From Flagellimonas allohymeniacidonis (GTDB taxonomy: Bacteria > Bacteroidota > Bacteroidia > Flavobacteriales > Flavobacteriaceae): a stretch of DNA of 64,000 nt. This document shows positions 1 to 10,505 of this stretch, piece after piece. Made by a program: the position numbers and the translations under genes. Each line of letters begins with the position of its first letter. Position 1 is the stretch's first letter. The stretch is taken from assembly GCF_004296335.1 (NCBI RefSeq), contig NZ_SGIU01000002.1, forward strand, positions 385,882 through 449,881. Direction: 5' to 3'. The notes under the pieces are model-generated. The model was not told the origin of the DNA. It did not search any database and saw only the letters and a program-made list of their open reading frames with translations.

Positions 1-3000
1 CAAAATTGCTGGTATAGGTATACTGGGCGTTAATGAAATTCAAGAACGGAAACTTACTGAACGGCAATTCATAATTGATTTGCATCTGTTGGGAATGTCG
101 GTTAGGTTCCCCAATATCAAAAAAGCCATCCCAGAGATCAAGAAGCTCGTTGATACCCGAATCGGGATCGCCTTCTTCGTTAAAATAATTGCGAACAATA
201 TTGTTGTTGGAAGCGGTAAGGTTCAACCTTAACGATTTGGTAATGCTATAGTTTAGGGCATACTGCCAATTGAACAGATAATTTCGCTGTTGAAGCAACG
301 GTAAATCCAGAGCATCAACCCCAGGCTCCAAAACATCTCGAAAACGCTGCTGATTGAAGGAGCGATTCAAATTTGAATTCAAAGAAAAACTGGCGGGCAA
401 TAAATTAATGTTAAGTTCTTTAAGCCATTGCCAATACTTTCCAGTAAACAAAGAGTCTTTTTTGGCAAAAGGAGCTATAGTGGCAGGTTTAAAATTATGA
501 TTGTAAACAAAACCTGTGGTCACATTTTGATCCCGAAGTTCCGCTACTTGAAAATCTCTATGATCGGTTTCGTTATAGGAATAGTTGAAAGTGAAGTTTT
601 CAATATCAAAGAAGTTTTCCTTTGCTTCCTCCCCTCTATTTTTTCGAACACCAATTAAGTTGATACTGGTTCGCTTTGTATAATCCTCGGCTTGCTCCCG
701 TATGGTCTCGGCTTCCTCAGGAGTGGATGCTGCGTCGATACGGTCATCGAGCTTTAAATCATCATAAACAGGGTCAAACTCTGGAGTAATCAAAGTTTCT
801 GATATACCATAGTTGAAAGGAATTTGAAGCCCCCATTTTTTAGGAAACAGCTGACCGACATTTACATTGGTGACCACATCATAGGAGATGGCATCCTCTC
901 GCAGACGTTCATTGGGCATTTGATCTATAGAGCCAAAACCAGAGGTACTTCTGCTTCCCGTTGCCGTAACATTGGCAAAATCGGCCATGTTGGCGTCCAG
1001 CGCTGCAATAGCGGCCCAACCACCATTATTGTCCAAGCCTGCCAAACGTAGTTCATTGAACCAAACCTCTCCTCGAGCTGGAAGGTCATCGATATTCTTG
1101 ACCCCTACCATCATACCACGTATGCTTCCCAAAGAGGGGTTACCTTTAATCCCAATACGGACCCTCCCCAAAGTTCTCGGTGCAAATTCATCCACAAGTA
1201 CTGCAACACCATCAATAATTTCATAAAAATTGACCTCGTTCAGGGTTTGTTCTGCTATGCCGAGGGATTTTACCTTATTTAGGTCAGCAAGGGCAATATC
1301 AATTTCATTTACTTCCGGCCAAATCTCCTCTGGGGATGTCACGTTGAATGAAGTAAACTGCAGGGGAAGCTCAAGCTGATAGAAGTTTTCTGAGAAGTCC
1401 GTTCCCATTCGAAGGAATCCGACCAAAGGGGTATCATCGTCGGAATAGTCGCCATCCAAAATCTTTTCGGCATGCATAAACATTTTGATGCGCTCATATT
1501 GGCGAATATCGATGTTGACGTTTTTAAAAACACCCCGGGAATCTTCAGATTCCAGATTTTCTACCACAAACGACAGCGATTGCTCATTTTGACGGATAAT
1601 GGTATTGTTGTTGTTCAGCTGTTCCCGTACAACTCCAGGAGGAAGCACATACGGAATGGGCTGTCTTCCAAAGTTTTCCTCGATGTTTACCGTATTAACA
1701 TCGGTAACAGTGCCGTCATCCGAAGGGTCATTGTCCACATCAGGCTGAAGGGAATTCGTATAAGTACGCCAATCACCACGAACCAAATCCAAGGTCGCAA
1801 AACGAAGCACCACATCATCGGAAAAGCCTGTGAGGTACATCCGCATAAAACTTATAGATCGGAAATCGGTTATCCCACCTACGGCTTCTGTGAAGTCGCT
1901 CAGGGGTATTTTATATTGAATCCATCTTCGGTTAAGTTGGGTTCCATTCGGTAAGGTCGGTGTAAGACCTTCACGGATATCTGTTACGTACTGATCATCC
2001 ACCGTGGTATTGGGTCGAATCTGAATCCGGTATTCGTAGTAGCTATCCACCGTATTCATGGTCAAATCACGGTCAATATCCTCTACATCTGGCAAAGTGG
2101 TCGAGCCCCTGCTTGTATTGGTCACTGCCACCGGGGAATTGCCTTGAGGGTTATTGAAATCGAAATAGCGCTCTAAAATTCCTCCTTCACGGTTCAGATA
2201 ATATTGATAATTGTCAAAAGCGGGGTCTTCGGCAGGTCCATTATAAATAGCTTGTTCTTCGGCATCATTTAATCCATCAAATCCAACATCTTGCTGGGTT
2301 CTATTGGTTTCATCAGCATCAAAGGCATAGACCAATGATTGGGTTGAAGGTACTTGCCCCCAAATGGTTGTCCTAGGAATTTCATTATTGGTGGTGGCTG
2401 GAAGACCATTTTCATATTGTTTTCTTCCATCCTTTAGGATGTCTTCTGAAATATTTCCCAAATTCAACACCAATTCCCCGACATTTCCATCAGTCGTCTG
2501 CCCATCAATGTATGGGTCCAACACCCAGAATTGGACAAACTCCACATTGGACTGTTCAAAATTAGTGCTGCTCAACGGACGCATGATTCCTGCCCATTTT
2601 TCAGCAGGTGTCTCAGCAACAAAGTTCGGATTTGCATTATAAGGCCCTTGGTCGTTCGGATAGTAAATGATATCCAACGTTCCCTGCACCTGTGTTTGGC
2701 CTTGGGCAATATCGGTCTCGGTAAATACCTCATCAATAAAAACGCGTCTTGTGGCGTTCAATGAAATATCGTTATCGGAAAGTCCGGCAGGTCTTTGGTT
2801 GGTATAAAAAATAGGGTCAATCGTGTACCACGACATTTTTGCTCGCTCAAAACCGACGTCGATACCGGTACGATCCTGCAAGAATTCCACTGGGGGGCTT
2901 GCCAAGGTCCAACCCAGTGATGAACGAATGTCAATCAATGCCTGGGCTCCTTCAAAATCATCCAAATAGGTCGTTGTTTCTCCTTCAAAATCTGCGTTCT

Positions 3001-5569
3001 TGGGTGAATTCGGTCTTAAAAAGGCCACCTCTCCTCTCACAGATAGGTTTGAGGGCACGTCCGTATCAATATTGGGTAATTTATTGGCCAATCGCGTGAG
3101 AAAGGGAATCTCCGTGCTAAAGTTTCCGTTAAGTCCGAAAATGGTATTGTTCACTGGTTCCACTCCAAAATTGGATTTTTGGGTAAGTGGACGTTCGTTT
3201 AGGTTGAGTACCGTAGCACCCAAAAGAAAGTTCTCGTTAAATTGGTGTTCTACATTGATACCCGTAAACCTTCGGGTCTGCTGTCCAAAAACGGCATTGT
3301 TCTCAACAGATATATTCACCGGAGTGTTAGAAGCTTGAAGACTGGGGTCCAAAATTTGAACGGTTCCTGCCTGATAGTTAACGGTATAATCAATTCCCTC
3401 CTGTAGCTGTCGGCCTCCTGCGGTTACCCGAACCGAACCTCTGGGCACGTTGAAAGCCCCAATTGGAATACCATTGTTACCCTCTGACTTATATCTTCCC
3501 TTTAACTGAAACCTGTTCTTCTCGGCATCTTGTAAGGAAGCTGCCTTGGTCTTGGCGTACATATTTCGGAAAACATAGCGCTCCTGATTGGGGTTATAGC
3601 CCTGATCATCTTCCACGTCATAAATTTCACCTGCATTACTTCGCAAAGTTTCAAAGAGGAATTCCCCAAATGGTTCCACTTTGGTAAAAATAATTCGTCC
3701 CGATTGGGTGTCAACTGTAATCCCTGGAACGTAATCAAAAAAGCCATCCCCTCCACGTTGTACATCGTTATAGATGTTTAAGCGGTCCAGATTGAAGACT
3801 TCCAATAATATACGTTCATCCAAGGGTCTGTTGCCGTTTATAGGAGCGGGAAAATCCACCACTGGGGTAATATAGTTACGAGGGGTTGGGTCGGAATACA
3901 GAATATTGAACTTAAAATCTTCCTGACTTAGCTGAAAAGCACCTGTGGCGTAGATATTTTTCATCATCAAATCCCATATGGGATCATCCACGTTGGTAAT
4001 ATTACTTTTCAATAATTTTAGAATCAAGGTGTTGTTTTCAACGATTGGGTTTACACCACCTGATACCGTTGTTGCATCAATTCCACCATTGGCGAACTCC
4101 CCAACTTGGAAGACTTCCCCATTGAAGGTGTATTGAAAAGCCACACCCAAGACTTCGTCGTTGCTCAACCGTTGATTCAAAGAAATGTATCCCAATTGCT
4201 GGTCGAACTGATAGTCACGGCCCACTTCCAACTTTCGAGCATTCTCCAGAAATGCATAATCGAATCCTTGATTGGCCGAATATCCGTTACCAAAGGTAAA
4301 GCCTTGTTCCACGGTCGCTATGTCACGGATGGAAGCATTTAATACCCCACCATTACCAATAAGGCTTGGGTCATAGTCGTTCGCACCATTTTGTGGTAGG
4401 ACATCGGTACCAGGTATATTGAAAAATCCTGCCGGTGCACCCCCTAGGATACCGATTCTGGTCTTTTCATTGCCCGATCTCCCCAGTTCGGCCTCTCCCA
4501 AATCTTGAATGGCCACAACATTTCGAACGTTCAAGGTTTGCTGATTTCTATTGGTGACCCACACCTCAAGTCTTGTTATTTGCACCTGACTTTGGATAAA
4601 AGGGTAGTTCTCTAGAGCACGGTCATAATTATCCCGAAAATATTGCGCTAAGAAAAAGTGCTTGTCCTCATCGTAATCCAAGGCGGTAAGGGCAAAATCA
4701 TTCAAAGTACCTCCTCCTTGGGCGACCACCGTATTGTTTTGTGAGCGCTGTTCCGAAAAAACAGCGGTAACCGTGGTTCTTCCAAACTGCAATTGTGTTT
4801 TTACCCCGAACAGGCTTTGAGCTCCTGTGATCAAAGAGCTATTAAGGGGCATGTTTACGTTACCAATTTCAATTTTTCTCAGGATGTCATCCTCGGTTGG
4901 GGTGTAATCCAGCTTTACCAAATTTTGGAAATCAAATGTGGCCTCGGTATCGTAGTTTGCCGTTACTTGAAGACGTTCTCCTACCTTTCCCAACAAGCTA
5001 AGACTAATCCTTTGGTCAAAGTCAAATGAGAGGTTGGTACGGTTTCTAGGGGAAAGGGCCGGATTGTCATTTTTTTGCCATAGGACTCCCAAATCCATAG
5101 CAACGGAACCCTGAGGTATTACCTCGATAGTATTTCCTCCGAAAATAGATTCGAAGAAACTGCTGTTCACATAAAAATTGGGCAATAGATTTTTACGTGC
5201 TTCTTGGCTACCTTCCTTTTTTCCTGTGAATGCATCGATTTTCTCTTTGAAATAGGTTTTCATCCCTTCCCGGCGTATCAATTCAAAATACTGTTCGGGT
5301 GTAAGTATTATGGGATAGGAGATATCAAAATCGCCAATAGTTTCAGAGTATATATATCGGTCTAAATCGGGGTCGTACGTGTATTTGGAAACAATGCTGG
5401 TGGGGTTGGCCAAGTTCAAGCGTCCCAAGGCAACTCCGGTTTTCACGGAATCCTGTGCTTGCTCATTGTTCTCTTGTCCCCAAGAAATGGAAACGAACAA
5501 AAAACAAAAACAAAAGAAAAAGTGCTTAAATCCAGTTGGTTTAAGTATTGGTCTTGCCCCTCTTTTCAA
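1..5569 (-). CDS. sprA: SprA/Sov, type IX secretion outer-membrane translocon (3' end cut by window)
   Basis: This is the giant outer-membrane beta-barrel through which type IX secretion substrates and gliding adhesins leave the cell. About 1856 codons are present and open to the window edge; the family is usually around 2300-2500 residues, so the C-terminal part is missing. The N-terminus reads as a signal peptide with a Phe/Cys-rich core (FFFCFCFLF) ending near SWGQ. Recognisable SprA stretches follow, such as YTYDPDLDRY, SPRNRTNLSFDFDQ and PRGSVRVTAGG. No ATG occurs before the first conserved block, so I place the start at a TTG at 5569, five bases after the ruvA stop. Downstream coupling to ruvA and maeB is likely. 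Family identity is firm from sequence; the TTG start is inferred. Confidence 0.95.
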   Translation of the reverse strand, partial: MKRGARPILKPTGFKHFFFCFCFLFVSISWGQENNEQAQDSVKTGVALGRLNLANPTSIVSKYTYDPDLDRYIYSETIGDFDISYPIILTPEQYFELIRREGMKTYFKEKIDAFTGKKEGSQEARKNLLPNFYVNSSFFESIFGGNTIEVIPQGSVAMDLGVLWQKNDNPALSPRNRTNLSFDFDQRISLSLLGKVGERLQVTANYDTEATFDFQNLVKLDYTPTEDDILRKIEIGNVNMPLNSSLITGAQSLFGVKTQLQFGRTTVTAVFSEQRSQNNTVVAQGGGTLNDFALTALDYDEDKHFFLAQYFRDNYDRALENYPFIQSQVQITRLEVWVTNRNQQTLNVRNVVAIQDLGEAELGRSGNEKTRIGILGGAPAGFFNIPGTDVLPQNGANDYDPSLIGNGGVLNASIRDIATVEQGFTFGNGYSANQGFDYAFLENARKLEVGRDYQFDQQLGYISLNQRLSNDEVLGVAFQYTFNGEVFQVGEFANGGIDATTVSGGVNPIVENNTLILKLLKSNITNVDDPIWDLMMKNIYATGAFQLSQEDFKFNILYSDPTPRNYITPVVDFPAPINGNRPLDERILLEVFNLDRLNIYNDVQRGGDGFFDYVPGITVDTQSGRIIFTKVEPFGEFLFETLRSNAGEIYDVEDDQGYNPNQERYVFRNMYAKTKAASLQDAEKNRFQLKGRYKSEGNNGIPIGAFNVPRGSVRVTAGGRQLQEGIDYTVNYQAGTVQILDPSLQASNTPVNISVENNAVFGQQTRRFTGINVEHQFNENFLLGATVLNLNERPLTQKSNFGVEPVNNTIFGLNGNFSTEIPFLTRLANKLPNIDTDVPSNLSVRGEVAFLRPNSPKNADFEGETTTYLDDFEGAQALIDIRSSLGWTLASPPVEFLQDRTGIDVGFERAKMSWYTIDPIFYTNQRPAGLSDNDISLNATRRVFIDEVFTETDIAQGQTQVQGTLDIIYYPNDQGPYNANPNFVAETPAEKWAGIMRPLSSTNFEQSNVEFVQFWVLDPYIDGQTTDGNVGELVLNLGNISEDILKDGRKQYENGLPATTNNEIPRTTIWGQVPSTQSLVYAFDADETNRTQQDVGFDGLNDAEEQAIYNGPAEDPAFDNYQYYLNREGGILERYFDFNNPQGNSPVAVTNTSRGSTTLPDVEDIDRDLTMNTVDSYYEYRIQIRPNTTVDDQYVTDIREGLTPTLPNGTQLNRRWIQYKIPLSDFTEAVGGITDFRSISFMRMYLTGFSDDVVLRFATLDLVRGDWRTYTNSLQPDVDNDPSDDGTVTDVNTVNIEENFGRQPIPYVLPPGVVREQLNNNNTIIRQNEQSLSFVVENLESEDSRGVFKNVNIDIRQYERIKMFMHAEKILDGDYSDDDTPLVGFLRMGTDFSENFYQLELPLQFTSFNVTSPEEIWPEVNEIDIALADLNKVKSLGIAEQTLNEVNFYEIIDGVAVLVDEFAPRTLGRVRIGIKGNPSLGSIRGMMVGVKNIDDLPARGEVWFNELRLAGLDNNGGWAAIAALDANMADFANVTATGSRSTSGFGSIDQMPNERLREDAISYDVVTNVNVGQLFPKKWGLQIPFNYGISETLITPEFDPVYDDLKLDDRIDAASTPEEAETIREQAEDYTKRTSINLIGVRKNRGEEAKENFFDIENFTFNYSYNETDHRDFQVAELRDQNVTTGFVYNHNFKPATIAPFAKKDSLFTGKYWQWLKELNINLLPASFSLNSNLNRSFNQQRFRDVLEPGVDALDLPLLQQRNYLFNWQYALNYSITKSLRLNLTASNNNIVRNYFNEEGDPDSGINELLDLWDGFFDIGEPNRHSQQMQINYELPFSKFPFLNFINAQYTYTSNF

Positions 5570-5574
5570 ACTAG

Positions 5575-6156
5575 TTACAAATTTTTCAGCGCCAGTTTAA
5601 TAATGTCCTCGACGCTAAGAGAAGGATCTTGGGAAACGATTTTGTCCACTACCTTTTCGGACTGTCTTCGCACGAAACCAAGAACCTCTAAAGCAGATAA
5701 CGCTTCTTCCTTGCTTGTATTGTTTTTTTGGAGGGAAACTTCGTCCATATCGAACACTTTCAAAATTTTGTCCTTAAGGTCGAGAATCACACGTTGGGCG
5801 GTCTTGGCTCCTATCCCCTTGATTGCCTGTATGGAAGGTACATCGCCGGATGCGATGGCCTCCTTAATTTGATCTGGTGAAAGGGACGATAGCATCGTGC
5901 GGGCAGTGCTCGAGCCAATTCCTGATACTGAAATCAGCAAACGGAAGATTTCCCGTTCAGACTTCTCCATAAAACCGAATAGCGTATGGGAGTCTTCCTT
6001 TACTTGAAGATGGGAATAAATTTGAATGCTCTCCTCATCTTTGATCAAAGAGAAGGTATGAAGCGAAATGTTTAAAAAGTAGCCCACACCATTGCATTCC
6101 ACCACAACAAAGGTGGGGTTCTTTTCTACCAGTTTTCCTTTAAGATGTGTTATCAT
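5575..6156 (-). CDS. ruvA: Holliday junction branch migration protein RuvA
   Basis: RuvA binds four-way DNA junctions and loads the RuvB motor for branch migration during recombinational repair. The 193 residues match the usual family length. The N-terminal OB-fold starts MITHLKGKL. Two helix-hairpin-helix motifs follow, VSGIGSSTA near residue 78 and IKGIGAKTAQRVILDLKDK near residue 113. The C-terminal RuvB-contact helices end ALKNL. The start lies 25 bases after maeB and the stop is 5 bases before the sprA start, so the three genes look co-transcribed. The partner ruvB is encoded separately at 13247-14269. Confidence 0.97.
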   Translation of the reverse strand: MITHLKGKLVEKNPTFVVVECNGVGYFLNISLHTFSLIKDEESIQIYSHLQVKEDSHTLFGFMEKSEREIFRLLISVSGIGSSTARTMLSSLSPDQIKEAIASGDVPSIQAIKGIGAKTAQRVILDLKDKILKVFDMDEVSLQKNNTSKEEALSALEVLGFVRRQSEKVVDKIVSQDPSLSVEDIIKLALKNL

Positions 6157-6181
6157 TTATGGGTTGGTTTTACTTTTGGGG

Positions 6182-8482
6182 TTAATCTGTTTCTCCCATT
6201 TTGGCCTTTCTTCGTTTTTCTCGCTCTTGGGCATCAATCACCGCGACAGCTGCCATATTTACCATTTCGTCGACACTTGCCCCCAACTGAAGAATATGGG
6301 CAGAGCGTCTTAATCCGACCATCACCGGACCTATTGAATCCGCATTGTGAAGGCCTTTTAACAGCTTGTAGGTGATATTGGCTGCCTCTAGATTCGGAAA
6401 AATGAGCACATTGACCTTTCGACCTGCCAATTTCGAAAATGGAAAATTGTTGTTGCAGAGCTCCTGGTCTAAGGCAAAATCGGTCTGAATTTCCCCATCG
6501 ACGACCAATTCTGGATTTTTTTCGTGTAAAATACGCACAGCTTCCCTCACCTTCTGTGCATTCGGATGGTTGGAAGACCCGAAATTAGCATAGGACAGGA
6601 AGGCCATCACGGGGTCAAAACCAAAGGTTTTGGCCACATTGGCGGTCATCAATCCAATTTCGGCCAATTCTTCGGCACTGGGGTCTACATTGATTGAGGT
6701 ATCTGCCAAAAAAAGCGGACCCCTATCGGTTATCATGATGTTCACTGTGGAGGCGTTTTTAACCCCTTTTGCCCTTCCCAGCACCTCAAATACGGGACGC
6801 AAGACTTTAGGATAGGCTCTTGAATATCCCGATATCATTCCATCGGCATCTCCTTCCAATAACATCATTGAGCCGAAGTAGTTTCGTTTCCCCATATTAA
6901 TACCGGCGCTGTACTGGGTTTCTCCTTTGCGCTTTCGGGATTCCCAAAGTTTTATGGCATACTGGGCCCGAATTTCCTTGGATTCATCTGATCGTGGGTC
7001 GATAATGGGTACTTCAGCATCAAAATCCAGCTCTTTTTTCAGCTTTTCAATGGTTTCCCTATTTCCCAATAAAATAGGTTGTGCGATACCTTCATCGTGA
7101 ACAATTTGGGCTGCCTTTAGAACATCCAAAAGCTCAGCTTCCGCAAAAACAATTCGTTTCGGATTTAATTTGGCCCTGTTGTGCAACAGTCGCACTACTT
7201 TGTTGTCATTTCCGGAACGCAGATACAACTCTTCCTCATACCTTTTCCAATCCTCTATGGGTGCTTTGGCCACACCACTTTCCATAGCAGCCTTGGCCAC
7301 CGCGGGAGGGATTTTCGTAATCAAACGTGGATCAAAGGGTTTGGGAATAATGTAGTCCTTCCCAAAGGCTAAGCGAGTAGTATCATAAGCAATATTGACC
7401 TGTTCGGGTACAGGTTCACGAGCCAAGTCGGCCAATGCCATTACAGCGGCCATCTTCATTTCTTCATTGATCTTGGTCGCCCTTACATCCAAAGCTCCTC
7501 TGAAAATAAAGGGGAAACCCAAAACATTGTTCACCTGATTAGGGTGGTCTGAGCGTCCCGTGGCCATAATGATATCCTTTCTGGTCTTGCAGGCCAAATT
7601 GTACTCAATCTCTGGGTCGGGATTCGCCATGGCAAAAACAATGGGGTCTTTGGCCATGGATTTCAGCATATCAGGGTTAAGGATATCAGCGATGGACAAT
7701 CCAATGAATACATCGGCATCCACCATGGCTTCTTCAAGAGTGTCAATTTTTCTATGGGTCGCAAATTCTTTTTTCTCAATCGTAAGGTTTTCACGATCCA
7801 GACGAATTACCCCCTTACTATCGAGCATTACGATATTTTTAGCGTTAGCTCCAAAAGCTTTGTAAAGCCTACTGCAAGAAACTGCGGCAGCACCTGCCCC
7901 GCTTACCACTATTTTTACGTCCTCTATTTTTTTTCCTGTGATTTCCAATGCATTCAATAATGCAGCAGCGGAAATTATAGCCGTACCGTGCTGGTCGTCA
8001 TGCATCACAGGAATGTCCAACTCAGCCTTGAGTCTGCTTTCTATCTCAAAAGCTTCAGGCGCCTTAATGTCTTCTAAATTAATTCCGCCGAAGGTTGGTG
8101 ATATGATTTTTACGGTTTCGATGAACTTTTCAACGTCGGTGGTGTCCAGCTCAATGTCAATTCCATCGATATCTGCAAATATTTTGAAAAGCAAGCTTTT
8201 ACCTTCCATCACTGGTTTGGAGGCCTCTGGCCCTATGTTGCCCAGTCCCAATACGGCCGTTCCATTGGAAATTACAGCAACTACATTGCCCTTGGCGGTG
8301 TATTTATACACATCATCCTTATTACGCTCAATTTCCAAACAAGGTTCAGCGACTCCTGGGGAATATGCTAACGCTAGGTCACGCTGGGTTGCGTAGGGTT
8401 TGGTAGGTACCACCTTTATTTTTCCTGGTTGGGGTTTGGCGTGATATACCAAAGCTTCCCTGCGCTGTTTTTCTTTGTTCAT
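6182..8482 (-). CDS. maeB: NADP-dependent malic enzyme with phosphotransacetylase-like domain
   Basis: This enzyme decarboxylates malate to pyruvate, making NADPH. The 766 residues fit the long MaeB type. The malic domain includes YSPGVAEP with the probable catalytic Tyr40 and MEGKSLLFK with Lys95. The metal and substrate motif DDQHGT lies near residue 145. A nucleotide-binding fold with VVSGAGAAAV follows. From about residue 430 there is a phosphotransacetylase-like domain (RIVFAEAE, GMISGYSRAYP) that in known MaeB proteins acts mainly in oligomerisation and allosteric control by acetyl-CoA rather than acetyl transfer. It is first in the maeB-ruvA-sprA set. NADP rather than NAD use is inferred from the family architecture. 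Confidence 0.95.
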   Translation of the reverse strand: MNKEKQRREALVYHAKPQPGKIKVVPTKPYATQRDLALAYSPGVAEPCLEIERNKDDVYKYTAKGNVVAVISNGTAVLGLGNIGPEASKPVMEGKSLLFKIFADIDGIDIELDTTDVEKFIETVKIISPTFGGINLEDIKAPEAFEIESRLKAELDIPVMHDDQHGTAIISAAALLNALEITGKKIEDVKIVVSGAGAAAVSCSRLYKAFGANAKNIVMLDSKGVIRLDRENLTIEKKEFATHRKIDTLEEAMVDADVFIGLSIADILNPDMLKSMAKDPIVFAMANPDPEIEYNLACKTRKDIIMATGRSDHPNQVNNVLGFPFIFRGALDVRATKINEEMKMAAVMALADLAREPVPEQVNIAYDTTRLAFGKDYIIPKPFDPRLITKIPPAVAKAAMESGVAKAPIEDWKRYEEELYLRSGNDNKVVRLLHNRAKLNPKRIVFAEAELLDVLKAAQIVHDEGIAQPILLGNRETIEKLKKELDFDAEVPIIDPRSDESKEIRAQYAIKLWESRKRKGETQYSAGINMGKRNYFGSMMLLEGDADGMISGYSRAYPKVLRPVFEVLGRAKGVKNASTVNIMITDRGPLFLADTSINVDPSAEELAEIGLMTANVAKTFGFDPVMAFLSYANFGSSNHPNAQKVREAVRILHEKNPELVVDGEIQTDFALDQELCNNNFPFSKLAGRKVNVLIFPNLEAANITYKLLKGLHNADSIGPVMVGLRRSAHILQLGASVDEMVNMAAVAVIDAQEREKRRKAKMGETD

Positions 8483-8553
8483 GCTCTCGAATTGAAAGTG
8501 TAAATTTAGAAGTTATTCTTTGATCGCGATGAGATTATCCCATAAATGAAAAA

Positions 8554-8574
8554 GACGCCAGCTTTACTGGCGCC
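8554..8574 (-). terminator. Rho-independent terminator after the symporter gene
   Basis: Read on the minus strand, an eight-pair GC-rich stem (GGCGCCAG with CTGGCGTC, including one G-U pair) closes a five-base loop and is followed by a T run. It lies 24 bases past the symporter stop and separates that gene from maeB. Confidence 0.8.
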
Positions 8575-8597
8575 TTTGAATGGAATACTTTTATCTG

Positions 8598-10313
8598 TTA
8601 CCAGAAAGAACCTACTATTATAGCCGTAATAATCAAAAGTATAACTGCCAAATATCGATAATTTTTATACCAAGGCAGACTCTTGAGTTCTTCAGTTTCC
8701 TCTGTGAACAAGGTTTTCCTATAGGTGTATTCTGCCACCTTTTCAGCTGGAGATGGAGCCGTAGCAAGACTGACTACCACATGTATCACAACACAGATTA
8801 CAAATAACCAAGACGCCTTGGCCAAGAAGTGAATCGCATTTATGGGCTCGATCCAGCCAAAAATCTGTGAAAGAATCGTGAAAATGGCCAATCCAAAACC
8901 TATAAGCAAGCTTACGATAGACCCAGTACCGTTTGCCCTTTTCCAAAAGAGTCCCAGAAGAAATGTAGATACTGCGGGCGGACAGGTATAGGCGATTACC
9001 GTTTGCAAATATTCCCAAAGGGAATCGCTCACCGTTTCAATAAAAGGTACCCAGAGGATAGCAAGTACCACAAGAATCAAAGTGGTTATTTGCCCTGATC
9101 TTACCAATTGCTTACTGGTCAAAGAAGGTTTTAACTGTTTTACAAAATCCATGGTGACCAAGGTCGAGGCCGAGTTGAATGTAGCGGATACGGACGACAT
9201 CATCGCAGCCATCAGTCCTGCTACCACCAGCCCCAATACCCCGGTAGGTAGTAGCTTGAAAAGCAACACCGGATAGGTAAGGTTTGGACAGTCGGACAAG
9301 TCATCACAAATACTTCCGTCCGTTAATTCATAATTTAAGCTGGAAATATCGAGGGTATTGAACAAAATCAAAGCCAAAACCCCAGGAACCACCATGATGA
9401 ATATTACAGGAAGTTTGAGCAATCCAGCAAAAAGAGCACCCCAACGACCATGGTTCAAATCTTTTGCTCCCAATACGCGCTGCACCATAAACTGGTTATT
9501 GGCCCAAAAATAGAATCCCAGCAACGGAATACCCGTCAATAAGGACCATCCCGGAATCTTATCATTGGAAGGTCTAACCAGACTAAATACATCATCCGAT
9601 GTTTGGGGAATATATTGACCCGCCTCAATTTTTTTGTCAAAATTCACATCACCATTGGCTAACATCGCATCCAAATTTTCCATCATGGCCGACCAGCCTC
9701 CCCCCATTCGGTCAAATGCGAAATAGGTTAACAAGCAAGATCCAATAATCAGCAATACGGCTTGGATTACCTCGGTCTGAATTACAGAATTCAATCCACC
9801 AGGAATGGTATAAGCGGCAGCGGCAACCGCCAGCAACACTAATATCAATGTAGAATCCAGTTGTGGAAACAAGAGGGTGAGTACGATTTTACCAACATAA
9901 AGTCCCGCTGCGGTATCCACCAAAACATTGCCCACCACTGTGATAAATGAGAAATAATATCTAGATCGACTGTCATAGCGCCTTTCCAAAAATTCGGGCA
10001 TGGTATACACTCCGGATTTTAAGTAAAAAGGCAGGAAAAAAATGGAGAAGAATATTAAGATTATCACGGCATACCACTCGTAGTTGTATACACTCACATC
10101 GGTTTGAAATGCATCCGATGCCAATCCAACTAGGGTGGAACTTGAGATGTTGGCAGAGAAAAGCGCAATCCCCACAATAGGCCATGTCATGGTCCTACCT
10201 CCTAAAAAATAATCCTCTGAACTACTGCGTTTTGATTTTGATATTCCATAAATGATGATTCCGACCAGGTAAACCAGAATTACCAACAAATCCAAGGTTT
10301 GTAATTCACCCAT
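8598..10313 (-). CDS. Sodium/solute symporter, SLC5 (SSS) family, vSGLT-like
   Basis: This is an inner-membrane symporter using a sodium gradient to import a small solute. The 571 residues form about 14 hydrophobic segments. The family signature is clear: GGRTMTWPIVG leading into ANISSSTLVG in the first inverted repeat, YEWYAV and GVYTMPEFLERRYD. These resemble the Vibrio sodium/galactose carrier (vSGLT) more than proline or pantothenate carriers. A soluble insert near residues 230-260 and a cysteine-containing loop (ICDDLSDCPN) near residue 338 are present. A sugar substrate is plausible but not shown, because no sugar-degradation gene is adjacent. It seems to be a single-gene unit with its own terminator. 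Confidence 0.88.
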   Translation of the reverse strand: MGELQTLDLLVILVYLVGIIIYGISKSKRSSSEDYFLGGRTMTWPIVGIALFSANISSSTLVGLASDAFQTDVSVYNYEWYAVIILIFFSIFFLPFYLKSGVYTMPEFLERRYDSRSRYYFSFITVVGNVLVDTAAGLYVGKIVLTLLFPQLDSTLILVLLAVAAAAYTIPGGLNSVIQTEVIQAVLLIIGSCLLTYFAFDRMGGGWSAMMENLDAMLANGDVNFDKKIEAGQYIPQTSDDVFSLVRPSNDKIPGWSLLTGIPLLGFYFWANNQFMVQRVLGAKDLNHGRWGALFAGLLKLPVIFIMVVPGVLALILFNTLDISSLNYELTDGSICDDLSDCPNLTYPVLLFKLLPTGVLGLVVAGLMAAMMSSVSATFNSASTLVTMDFVKQLKPSLTSKQLVRSGQITTLILVVLAILWVPFIETVSDSLWEYLQTVIAYTCPPAVSTFLLGLFWKRANGTGSIVSLLIGFGLAIFTILSQIFGWIEPINAIHFLAKASWLFVICVVIHVVVSLATAPSPAEKVAEYTYRKTLFTEETEELKSLPWYKNYRYLAVILLIITAIIVGSFW

Positions 10314-10505
10314 AATTGTATTGATTTAGTTAGTTAGTTATCTTGTTTAGGATTCCAAAATTTATGGGGTCCTAAAAATTAAGGGGCCAAAATTGCATTT
10401 TCAGCAGTACGGCCCGGAATCTAATATAAGATATTTAGCTATTCCTTAAAAAAAACTTAACATGAAATGCCGGAAAGGCTTCAGCGAAATCGTTGTAGTT
10501 GGTTT

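Noticed and set aside
10326-10341. Short TTAG tandem repeat upstream of the symporter gene
   Set aside because: Only three to four units; too short to call a functional repeat.
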